A stretch of 64,000 nt of DNA from the NCBI RefSeq assembly GCF_907165195.1, contig NZ_OU015584.1:3234978-3298977 (forward strand), in the 5' to 3' direction. The stretch comes from Parvicella tangerina. Its GTDB lineage: Bacteria; Bacteroidota; Bacteroidia; Flavobacteriales_D; Parvicellaceae. The notes beneath the pieces were generated by a model. That model searched no databases, was not told the DNA's origin, and saw only the letters and a list, made by a program, of their open reading frames with translations. Shown piece after piece: positions 18,866 through 27,800 of the stretch. The translations under genes were made by a program, and so were the position numbers. Each line of letters opens with the position of its first letter. The stretch's first letter is position 1.

Positions 18866-19849
18866 ATGAAAATTACATTTTTTACATTTTTAATCAGCTC
18901 ATCGTTAGTTTTTATGAATGCTTCATGCCAAGCGGCAAATGAAGAGTCTAAAGAAGGAAACGAGCAGACTGCTTCCGAGAATACATCTGATAATGAAGAA
19001 CCAGATAACTTGGTAGCGGATACTGAAAATTCTGAAAATGAAAACAATATTCCTCCTTCAGGCATGACTGGTGTTAAGATAAAAATGAAAACCAACATGG
19101 GAGACATTACCATGCTGTTGTATGATGAAACTCCTTTACACCGAGACAATTTCGTAAAACTAGTCAAAGAGGGCTTTTATGAAGGCTTGTTATTCCACAG
19201 GGTAATTAAAGACTTCATGATTCAAGGTGGAGATCCAGAGTCAAAGGATGCAGCTCCAGGCACTCAACTAGGTGGAGGTGGTCCTGGGTATACAATTCCT
19301 AACGAGATCCAACCTGGACTATATCACAAAAAAGGAGCTCTATCTGCTGCCAGACAAGGCGATCAGGTGAATCCAGAAAAAAGATCAAGTGGATCTCAGT
19401 TTTATATTGTAACTGGTAAAGTTACTTCAGCGCAACAACTCAAGTCTATGGCGCAAACGGCTAACCAAAAAATGGAAGATCAATTGTTGGGGGCGTTTTT
19501 ACAAAACCCTGAAAACCAGGAATACATTGACAAATATACCGAACTTCAAAAAATGTATCAAACTGGTGACGCTGCTAAACAAAAAGAAGCTGAAGAAGCT
19601 TTTGTGAAATTGATTGAAGAGATCAAACCAATAGCGCTTGCTGGTTATGAACCGTTTGAGTATACTGAAGAGCAGATAGCAACTTACACCTCTGTTGGAG
19701 GAACTCCATTCTTAGACAACAATTACACCGTTTTTGGTGAAGTAATTGAAGGAATGGATATTGTAGACCAAATTGGTGTTGTGGAGACCGCACCAGGAGA
19801 TCGACCTAAAAAAGATGTTGTTATTTTATCCATGGAAATTATTGAATAA
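18866..19849 (+). CDS. Cyclophilin-type peptidyl-prolyl isomerase, lipoprotein
   Basis: The 327-residue protein catalyses proline cis-trans isomerisation during folding in the envelope. It has a lipoprotein signal ending in NASC (Cys near residue 21), an acidic low-complexity linker to about residue 65, then the cyclophilin domain. Active-site segments are GLLFHRVIKDFMIQGGDP near residue 110, GSQFYIVTG near 177 and LDNNYTVFGEV near 285. Between the last two lies an insert of about 80 residues, helical and charged, present in many Bacteroidota homologues. The ATG at 18866 begins the signal peptide; an earlier in-frame ATG at 18821 lies upstream of the -7 box. It precedes pheS by 3 bases, so the genes are likely co-transcribed. 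Confidence 0.9.
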   Translation: MKITFFTFLISSSLVFMNASCQAANEESKEGNEQTASENTSDNEEPDNLVADTENSENENNIPPSGMTGVKIKMKTNMGDITMLLYDETPLHRDNFVKLVKEGFYEGLLFHRVIKDFMIQGGDPESKDAAPGTQLGGGGPGYTIPNEIQPGLYHKKGALSAARQGDQVNPEKRSSGSQFYIVTGKVTSAQQLKSMAQTANQKMEDQLLGAFLQNPENQEYIDKYTELQKMYQTGDAAKQKEAEEAFVKLIEEIKPIALAGYEPFEYTEEQIATYTSVGGTPFLDNNYTVFGEVIEGMDIVDQIGVVETAPGDRPKKDVVILSMEIIE

Positions 19850-19852
19850 TCG

Positions 19853-20869
19853 ATGCTAGAGAAAGTTGAAAGTCTGCTAAAAGAAGTTGAAGGTTTCACC
19901 ACAAGTGACCTAAAGGCTGTTGAGGAGTTCAGAATCAAAATGCTTGGAAAAAAAGGTGCTGTAACTGCTCTCATGGGCGAGTTTCGAAATGTACCCAATG
20001 AGCAGAAGAAGATGTTTGGTCAAAAGCTCAACCTTTTAAAATCGGCTGCGCAGGAAAAGGTGAACTTATTGAAAGAAGAACTTTCTCACACTTCCACTTC
20101 AGCTGGAGAAAAATTAGACCTTACTCGACCTGCAGAATTCACCCCCCTTGGTGCGAGACATCCGCTGTCTGTAGTAAGAAAAGAAATTCTTGACATTTTT
20201 AGCAGAATAGGATTTTCTATTTCTGAAGGTCCTGAGATTGAAGATGACTTTCATAACTTTACCGCCTTGAACTTTCCTCCTGAGCATCCTGCCAGGGATA
20301 TGCAGGACACCTTTTTTATTGATGAAGAAATCGCATTGAGGACGCATACTTCATCTGTTCAGGTGAGGGTAATGGAAAACTCTACTCCTCCGATTAGAAC
20401 CGTTTCCCCGGGAAGAGTTTTTAGGAATGAAGCCATTTCGGCAAGAGCGCATTGTATCTTCCATCAGGTGGAGGGACTGTACATTGATAAAGGAGTTTCT
20501 TTTGCTGATCTCAAACAGACTTTATTATACTTTGCTCAGGAAATGTTTGGAGAGAAGACCGAAATTCGCTTAAGACCATCTTATTTTCCCTTTACTGAAC
20601 CAAGTGCTGAAGTGGATGTTTCCTGCCAAATCTGTAACGGAAAAGGATGTAATGTTTGCAAGCACACAGGCTTTCTGGAGATTATGGGATGTGGAATGGT
20701 AGATCCGAATGTCTTAGAAAATTGTGGAATAGACTCCAATGTATATTCTGGTTTTGCATTTGGAATGGGTATCGAACGAATTACCATGTTAAAGTACCAA
20801 ATCAATGACCTAAGACATTTCTTTGAGAATGATCTTCGTTTCTTGAATCAATTTAAATCCGCGTATTAA
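19853..20869 (+). CDS. pheS: Phenylalanyl-tRNA synthetase alpha subunit
   Basis: The 338-residue class II synthetase subunit charges tRNA-Phe together with PheT, which is not adjacent; separated pheS and pheT are usual in Bacteroidota. An N-terminal coiled-coil tRNA-binding arm (about residues 1-85) is followed by the catalytic core with RHPLSVVRKEI near residue 102, motif 2 PGRVFRNEAISARAHCIFHQ near 184, PSAEVDVSCQICNGKGCNVC near 246 and motif 3 FGMGIERITMLKY near 300. Length is standard. The stop codon shares one base with the start of the ArsA-like gene. Confidence 0.97.
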   Translation: MLEKVESLLKEVEGFTTSDLKAVEEFRIKMLGKKGAVTALMGEFRNVPNEQKKMFGQKLNLLKSAAQEKVNLLKEELSHTSTSAGEKLDLTRPAEFTPLGARHPLSVVRKEILDIFSRIGFSISEGPEIEDDFHNFTALNFPPEHPARDMQDTFFIDEEIALRTHTSSVQVRVMENSTPPIRTVSPGRVFRNEAISARAHCIFHQVEGLYIDKGVSFADLKQTLLYFAQEMFGEKTEIRLRPSYFPFTEPSAEVDVSCQICNGKGCNVCKHTGFLEIMGCGMVDPNVLENCGIDSNVYSGFAFGMGIERITMLKYQINDLRHFFENDLRFLNQFKSAY

Positions 20870-22026
20870 TGCGAATTATACTATTCACCGGTAAAGGAGG
20901 AGTTGGTAAAACGACAACTGCTGCCGCTACCGCAATTCAATGTGCAAAACAAGGAAAGAAAACGCTTGTCATCTCCACTGATCCTGCTCATAGTTTGTCT
21001 GATGCTATGGACATGGATCTCACTCCAGAACCTACAGAAATCCATGAGAACCTTTGGTGCATGGAGTTTGATGTTTACTACTCCATGAAGAAATATTGGG
21101 GCAACATGAAAGAGATGATGCGTGCCATATTCAAATTTCAAGGGGTAGACAATGTTATTGCTGATGAATTGTCTGTACTACCTGGAATGGAGGAAGGGGC
21201 AGCTTTTTTGTGGATCGAAAAGTTCTATCGAGACAACATGTTTGATGTCATAGTGATTGATAGCGCTCCAACTGGTGAAACGCTGACGCTTTTAAGTTTA
21301 CCTCAAGTCACCAAATCGTGGTTAACGAAAGCTTTCCCTGGTCAGAAATTTGCCATTAAGACTTTAGGAAAAGTAGTCAGAACTACCACAGGCATTCCTC
21401 TGGATAAAGGGTATGATGAGATGCAGACGCTTTTTGATAAATTAGAATTTATTCAACAGGTATTTTTAGATCCAGAAGTAACTTCCATCAGAATTGTTGC
21501 CAACCCAGAACGCATGGTGGTTCAGGAAGCAAAAAGAGCCTATTCTTACCTTCAGCTCTACGGCTATAATGTGGATGCTGTTGTGGTTAATCGTGTCATT
21601 CCTCCTGTTAACGATGAATGGCTCAAAACCTATATTTATAAACAAAAGAGTTATCTAGAAGAGATCGAAGAGAGTTTTGAGCCGATTCCAATCTACAAAG
21701 TCCCCCATCAAGGAGATGAAGTTTTTGGATTAAAACTCCTGGAACGAATTGGAGAAACGATCTATGCTGACCAAGATCCTACACAAGTTTTTCATAAGGA
21801 ACAGCCCATAGAGGTTACGAATCTGGATGACGGTTATGAAATAAAGCTTCGAATTCCATTCATTAAAGATGAAGAGTTTGAACTCAGAAAATTTGGTGAT
21901 GAGCTAATCATTGACATTAATAATCGGAGAAAATCAATGTTTTTACCCAAGTTCTCGAATTATATGACACTTGTTGGCCATCATTATGAAGAACCCTATT
22001 TGACAGTTACCTTGAAAAAGGTCTAA
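20869..22026 (+). CDS. ArsA/Get3-family ATPase with C-terminal HSP20-like domain
   Basis: The 385-residue protein is a deviant-Walker ATPase: P-loop GKGGVGKTT at residues 7-15, switch I VISTDPAHSLSDAMD near 34 and DSAPTGETLTLLSLPQ near 127. The last 75 residues form the HSP20-like domain found in bacterial ArsA homologues, starting near DGYEIKLRIPF. The cysteine triad used for arsenite by plasmid ArsA is not evident and no arsB, arsC or arsR is nearby, so arsenite export is unlikely. A Get3-like role in guiding membrane proteins is a reasonable but unproven alternative. Its start overlaps the pheS stop by one base and its stop overlaps the end of the convergent rnr gene by four. Confidence 0.88.
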   Translation: MRIILFTGKGGVGKTTTAAATAIQCAKQGKKTLVISTDPAHSLSDAMDMDLTPEPTEIHENLWCMEFDVYYSMKKYWGNMKEMMRAIFKFQGVDNVIADELSVLPGMEEGAAFLWIEKFYRDNMFDVIVIDSAPTGETLTLLSLPQVTKSWLTKAFPGQKFAIKTLGKVVRTTTGIPLDKGYDEMQTLFDKLEFIQQVFLDPEVTSIRIVANPERMVVQEAKRAYSYLQLYGYNVDAVVVNRVIPPVNDEWLKTYIYKQKSYLEEIEESFEPIPIYKVPHQGDEVFGLKLLERIGETIYADQDPTQVFHKEQPIEVTNLDDGYEIKLRIPFIKDEEFELRKFGDELIIDINNRRKSMFLPKFSNYMTLVGHHYEEPYLTVTLKKV

Positions 22027-24185
22027 AACATCAAATCATCTGGAAGAATCAAGTCCATTTGCTTCTTCACAAGATCCACATTTTTTACAACTACTTCAAC
22101 AGCCATTCCCAGGTGGTAATTTTCATGACCTTCTTTAGAGACCAAATGTTTGATTTTTGTGTCTAGCACGTAACGACCGGGCAAATTATTAATGTGCAGC
22201 AATCCTTCACATTTTGTCTCATCCAACTCCACAAAAATGCCCCAATCAGTCACACCAGTGACTTTACCTGAATAAGTTCTTCCCACTTTATCCTCCATGA
22301 ATTTGACCTGCATATACTTGATCGACTCGCGTTCCGCTTCGGTAGCACTTTTTTCAGTCCCAGAAATATGTTTGCACCAATCATCCAACATATTGCTGTC
22401 TTTGTAGGTACGTCCATTCAGTTGCTCAAACAAGATTCTATGCACCAATAGATCAGCATACCTTCTTATGGGAGAAGTAAAATGGGTATAATAATCAAAG
22501 GCTAAACCGTAATGCCCTATGTTATCCGTTTCATAAACCGCTTTAGACATGGAACGAATAACTAGCGGACCAATAATGTGGAGTTCGTCTTTTTCCTTAG
22601 CCTTTTCCATCACCTGATTCAACCCATAAGAAATAGGTTTGTTTTTGACTTGCGGAATAGAATAACCGAACTCAGCCAGGAAACCTTTAAGATCGGAGAT
22701 TTTTGCTTCATCAGGTTCGTCATGCGTTCGATACACAAAAGGAATCACTTTTTTCCCTTTTTTCGGTTCTCCAATATATGATGCTACCTTTCTGTTTGCT
22801 AAGAGCATAAACTCCTCGATCAGCTTATTCGCATCCTTAGACACTTTAATTTTCAGTCCAACGGGATTCCCTTTCTCGTCTAATTCAAAACGCACCTCCT
22901 GACTCTCTACGTTCAGTGCACCAGCTTGCAAACGTTTTTTTCGCAATATCTTGGCGACCTTATCCATGGTAAGGATGACATCTCCGAATTCTTTATTCTC
23001 AGCCTGTCCTTCAATGATTTCCTGCGCTTGCTCATACGTAAACCGGTGATCAGAGTAAATAACTGTTTTACCAAACCATTCGTTGACCACTTTTGCATCA
23101 GGAGTGATTTCGAACACTGCTGAGAAAGTTAGTTTCTCCTCCTTGGGTCGGAGACTGCACAACTTATTGCTCAACACCTCAGGAAGCATAGGAATTACGC
23201 GATCAACCAAATAAACTGAATTTCCTCTACTGTAGGCCTCAAGATCCAATTTTGAGCCAGGTGTTACGTAATGTGACACATCCGCAATGTGAATACCTAT
23301 TTCATAATTTCCGTTCTTTAACTCTTGAAAAGATAACGCGTCATCAAAATCTTTCGCATCAATAGGATCAATGGTGAAAGTTAGTGTTTTTCTAAAGTCT
23401 CTTCTCTTTTTGGCTTCTTCATTATAGTTGGGTTCCTGAATAGCATCTGCTTCAAGCTCCACTGCTCTTGGGAAATGAGTAGGAAAGCCATTTTCCGCAA
23501 GAATAACATTCATATCCACATCCATATTTCCTGGTTTCCCTAGCCTTTCTATCACACCTCCCAAAGGACTTTTACTTCCTCCTGGCCAGCTTAAGAACTT
23601 CACAATGACCTTATCCCCGTGTTTGGCGTTCTTCAGATGTCCTTTTTCAATAAAAAAGTCAACAGGCATTCTAGACTCCTCTGGACGTACAAAAACTGTG
23701 GATTTTCCAACATCAACGGTTCCCACAAATTCCGTACGTTTTCGTTCAACAACATCAATCACCTTCCCTTCGATCTTGCCTTGTCTTTTGAATAACTCAA
23801 CGCGAACCTTATCTTGATGAAAAGCCTTTCCAGTGTTGTTTGAGTGAATAAAAATATCGTCCTCCATTCCATCAACGATTAAATATGCCGCTCCACGTTG
23901 ATTAAAATCTATTGTACCTTCTACTACATTTTCAGCATTATGCCTTTCACTTCCTTGTGCTATTCGATATACTCCCCTTTGAACCGCTTTTACGATATTG
24001 AAAGTCGTCAACTCGATAAGCACATCATGAATAAGTTTTCGGTCTGATGTGCTCTTGACTCCCATTATCTGGATGATCTCCTTTTCACTAAAATTTTTGT
24101 GAGGGTGCGATTCAAAAAGGTGAACCAATTTCTTGGTGAATTTGTACTTCAGTTTAGACTGAGGTTTCTTTTTCTTTTTAGCCAT
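22023..24185 (-). CDS. rnr: Ribonuclease R
   Basis: The 720-residue 3'-5' exoribonuclease degrades structured RNA in the cytosol. Domains in order: a basic N-terminal winged-helix region (about residues 1-75), cold-shock OB domains (about 80-240), the RNB catalytic domain (about 265-590) and a C-terminal S1 domain (about 635-715). The catalytic aspartates are in TIDPIDAKDFDDALSF near residue 273; HYGLAFDYYTHFTSPIRRYA near residue 555 is the conserved end of RNB. Length is normal for RNase R and longer than RNase II. The first residues are nearly all lysine. It is convergent with the ArsA-like gene with a 4-base overlap and divergent from the gene at 24346. Confidence 0.96.
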   Translation of the reverse strand: MAKKKKKPQSKLKYKFTKKLVHLFESHPHKNFSEKEIIQIMGVKSTSDRKLIHDVLIELTTFNIVKAVQRGVYRIAQGSERHNAENVVEGTIDFNQRGAAYLIVDGMEDDIFIHSNNTGKAFHQDKVRVELFKRQGKIEGKVIDVVERKRTEFVGTVDVGKSTVFVRPEESRMPVDFFIEKGHLKNAKHGDKVIVKFLSWPGGSKSPLGGVIERLGKPGNMDVDMNVILAENGFPTHFPRAVELEADAIQEPNYNEEAKKRRDFRKTLTFTIDPIDAKDFDDALSFQELKNGNYEIGIHIADVSHYVTPGSKLDLEAYSRGNSVYLVDRVIPMLPEVLSNKLCSLRPKEEKLTFSAVFEITPDAKVVNEWFGKTVIYSDHRFTYEQAQEIIEGQAENKEFGDVILTMDKVAKILRKKRLQAGALNVESQEVRFELDEKGNPVGLKIKVSKDANKLIEEFMLLANRKVASYIGEPKKGKKVIPFVYRTHDEPDEAKISDLKGFLAEFGYSIPQVKNKPISYGLNQVMEKAKEKDELHIIGPLVIRSMSKAVYETDNIGHYGLAFDYYTHFTSPIRRYADLLVHRILFEQLNGRTYKDSNMLDDWCKHISGTEKSATEAERESIKYMQVKFMEDKVGRTYSGKVTGVTDWGIFVELDETKCEGLLHINNLPGRYVLDTKIKHLVSKEGHENYHLGMAVEVVVKNVDLVKKQMDLILPDDLMF

Positions 24186-24282
24186 TCAGTTTTATAGTTT
24201 GTTGCAAGTTAAGGCTTTCTGGATGAAACATACATGAAATTGGATGAATAGTTGTTAATATCATTTACTTGACAATTTTTCT

Positions 24283-24290
24283 TATTTTTG
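24283..24290 (+). promoter_or_regulatory. -7 box before the 24346 gene, with a downstream hairpin
   Basis: TATTTTTG matches TAnnTTTG, 55 bases before the ATG at 24346. A 6-bp hairpin, TGTCCC (24310-24315) with GGGACA (24322-24327), lies in the leader. Confidence 0.45.
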
Positions 24291-24345
24291 AAGGCAACCA
24301 ATGATCCATTGTCCCGTCAAAGGGACATATAACCAAAAGAAACCT

Positions 24346-24849
24346 ATGAAAAAGAGAAGCATCATACGCATTGTCTTAGCGAATTTTCTATTCATATATA
24401 CCGCTACCGCACTAGCACAGACCAGCACAGAACGACCACATCTGGTTAAGCCGGCTAAAGCCGAAGTGGAGAAAATAAATGAAGCAGCACCTGCTGATGA
24501 GGTAAAAAAGGAAAATGCTCAACCTTCCGATGAAAAGAAAACGGTTCTTCAACTGACTACGGGAGAGAAACCTGATGGTGCAAGTGGGACATACATCCCC
24601 AAAGAAGAAATAAAACCTTTTACTCCCGTTTCGGCTAGTGGATACACCGATGAGAACTATCAGAAAAACAAGGAAAAATCAAAAGCAGTAGCTGAGCAGT
24701 TGAACAAACCAGCTGGACAACAATCAAAACTCACTAAACCAACCTTGGAAGAATATATCCAATTAAGGGATTCTTACCCTGCTAACTCAAATGAGTATTT
24801 TCTTATTCAAGCAAAGATTGACAATTTGAAGGAACAAGAAGAGAAGTAA
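24346..24849 (+). CDS. Small exported protein upstream of the SprB-repeat protein, unknown function
   Basis: The 167-residue product has a signal peptide (MKKRSIIRIVLANFLFIYTA, cleavage near ALAQ). The mature part is hydrophilic and low in complexity, rich in Lys, Glu, Ala and Pro, with no recognised domain; the C-terminal 40 residues are predicted helical and contain EEYIQLRDSYPANSNEYFLI. An ATG at 24301 in the same frame lies within the leader hairpin region and is not preferred. It ends 29 bases before the giant surface protein and likely shares its transcript, so a role in that protein's export, anchoring or folding is possible but not shown. Confidence 0.65.
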   Translation: MKKRSIIRIVLANFLFIYTATALAQTSTERPHLVKPAKAEVEKINEAAPADEVKKENAQPSDEKKTVLQLTTGEKPDGASGTYIPKEEIKPFTPVSASGYTDENYQKNKEKSKAVAEQLNKPAGQQSKLTKPTLEEYIQLRDSYPANSNEYFLIQAKIDNLKEQEEK

Positions 24850-24878
24850 TGTCATACCTTACTTATTAAGATTTAACC

Positions 24879-27800
24879 ATGAAACAACTTATATATATTT
24901 TTTTACTTGTAGTCGGATCACTCGTGTCGGTCTCAGCACAGCTAACTGGAAACGGGGCGGACAATAGCGTATCGACTTCTTACACCAACGGAGCATCAAA
25001 CGATCAGATTTATATTTATTGCTCTACACCATCGAACCCTGTAACAGGATCTTTGACTGCAACTCCCCCCTCTGGTACGGCACCGTTTTCATTTTCATGG
25101 TATGAATATGATTCAGGAGGTAATGGTTGGGCAGCTATGTCAACTTCTGTTGGGAACACCTCTACCGTTAACAACTTAGCTAACGGTGGATATCTTGTAG
25201 CAATACAAGATGCGGGTGGAAACCCTGTAGGATGCTATAGAGCATGGGTTTTTATCAATGAAACTACCGTTGATGCTGGTGCCCCTGTAAATGGGTGTAC
25301 GCCTTTCAGTTTAACGGCAACTCCAGATGCAGTGGCTAACTTCGTTTATTACAATCCTCCACCAGATCCTTTACTTATTGATGCAAATACGGAAATAACC
25401 GTTTGTTTTGATGCTATTCACACGTATGTTTCTGATTTAGGATTTTTCTTGGTTTCTCCAGCAGGAAATGTTGTTGAACTCTCTCCCAATCCAGGCGCTA
25501 CTGGAAACTCTGGCGGTTCAGTTTGTAATTCTGGAGACAATGTGAACGGTCTTTGTTTTACCACTAATCCAGCAGGAAACTTTGACCCTTGTACAGAGGC
25601 TGCTCCTTACTCTGGAACATTTGATTCCTATGGAGAGACTCCTACCCCTATTGACTGGTCACCTATTTATGGCGAAGAAGCTTCTCAAGGAGGTTGGGCC
25701 GTCCAAATTTACGATTGTATTGGTGCAGATGTTGGATACATGTCTGGAGCGGATATCAGCTTCTCTGGAACAGGAACTTGTGGACCGATTAACGTGAGCT
25801 ATAATTCAGGAGCAATCAGTTCTGACATTAATGACAACTCATGCGATGCAGCTTCGGCTTCGATCTTTCAAGTACCTCAAAATCCCTCGGTTACAACCCC
25901 TATTACTCTCAATAACTCAATTTCGAACATTTCATGGAGTACCGGTGATAATACGGCTACCACTTCAATCAACCCTGCACCTTCAGGGAGTCAGATGTAC
26001 TATGTAACAGTAACGGATAATTTTGGGTGTACAGCAACAGACTCTGTCCTGTTTACCAATACCTGTGTATGTAATATAGATTATTTTGAAGCCAATATTG
26101 GCGCTCCCGATTGTGGCGGAACTAACACGTTTGATATAACTGGTGAAGTGCAATATTCTAATGCACCGACCTCTGGAGATCTGATTATAGAAAACTGTTC
26201 TGGAGATCAAGTGGTCTATTCTTACCCTTTCCCAGCTTCACCTATTAACTACACGATTTCTGGAATTCCTGCAGACGGCACTCCGAACTGCGATGTTACG
26301 GTATACTTTACTGACGATGCGGCATGTACGCAAGTTGTTGGCCCCTATACAGAACCACAATGTGTCTGTGCTTTTACCTACATAGATGTTAATATCGGGC
26401 TATGTGACCCTAACACCAATGATTTTGAAATCACTGGAACAGTAGAGTTCGACTCTCCTCCAACCTCTGGAAATCTCGTGATTGAAGATTGCAACGGTAA
26501 TACCGTGAGTTATCCAGTTGGGACAATTTCAAGCCCTTGGAATTATACGCTTTCTGGAATCAATTCGGATGGAACAACAAATTGTTCAATCACAGCCACT
26601 TTTGATGCAGACCCAACATGTACAGTAACATCCCCTCAGTATGACAACCCAGCTTCTTGTGCTTGTGCTGCAGATGTCGGAACATTCAATGCTACTATCA
26701 ACGGTTCTGGCACAACTACCACCCCTTATATGTTGTGTTTCAATGACGAAATGACCATTACTTCTGACAATAACTTGAACCCGCCAGAAGATTTCTCACC
26801 GATTAGTGATGGAACAGGGACTCCTATTAACTATAATCCAGGAATTGCTTATGCTGTTTTTGAATGTCCTCCTACAGTTACGGTTCCAGATGATATCACA
26901 ACAGACCCTTGTCTAGTTGGGTTTATTTTCCCCACTACAGGTAATGACTTTAGTGACTTGAACGATTTAGGAGACGTGCCATGGGCTGGAAATTACACTA
27001 ACCAAACTGTTTATTATGTTCCTATCACAACCTATGGCGATAATGCAAACGGAAATTATTATGCCATATCAATTAATGGCGGAGATTGGTGTTACGATAT
27101 GGGTAATACTTACTCTGTTCAGTACTTACCGGAAATCACATACACGGAGACACCAGACTGTCAGAACGGAAGTGTTGCGATAACTATTAATGGTGGTAGT
27201 CCTGAGCTGAACGGCACAGACTTCACTGCAAGTAACCTTCTTCCTGCATCGGCTAGTTTTAGTAACACCACAACGGGTAATGGTGGGGATATTGTTATCA
27301 CGGGACTACAAGACGGTGACATGTATTCTTTTGATGTAGTAGATGAAAATGGCTGTCCAGTAGCGGTTAGTGGAGGTCCTTTTGTCGGACTGCCAACAGC
27401 AGATGCTGGTGCAGATGATGATGTCTGTTCATTGACTTACACTTTAGCTGCAACACCTTCGATCGGTACAGGTACCTGGACAGGTCCTGCTGGTGCAGTA
27501 TTTAGCAATGCGAATAGCGCAACAAGTGATGTTACCGTTCCCGCAGCTGGATCATACACGTTTACCTGGACAGAAGATAACGGTGGTGGTTGTACTGACA
27601 GTGATGACGTCACAGTTCAATTCTCAAATCTGCAATACGCTGAAGTTGTTAATGACCCTACTTGTGGAAATGCTGACGGAGATATCACCCTGAACGCTTC
27701 CAATGGTATTACTGCTTACACCTACAGCATTGACAACGGAGCCAATACCCAAGGAACTGGTTCTTTTGCTGGACTTGCCTCTGGAACCTACGACATTCTG

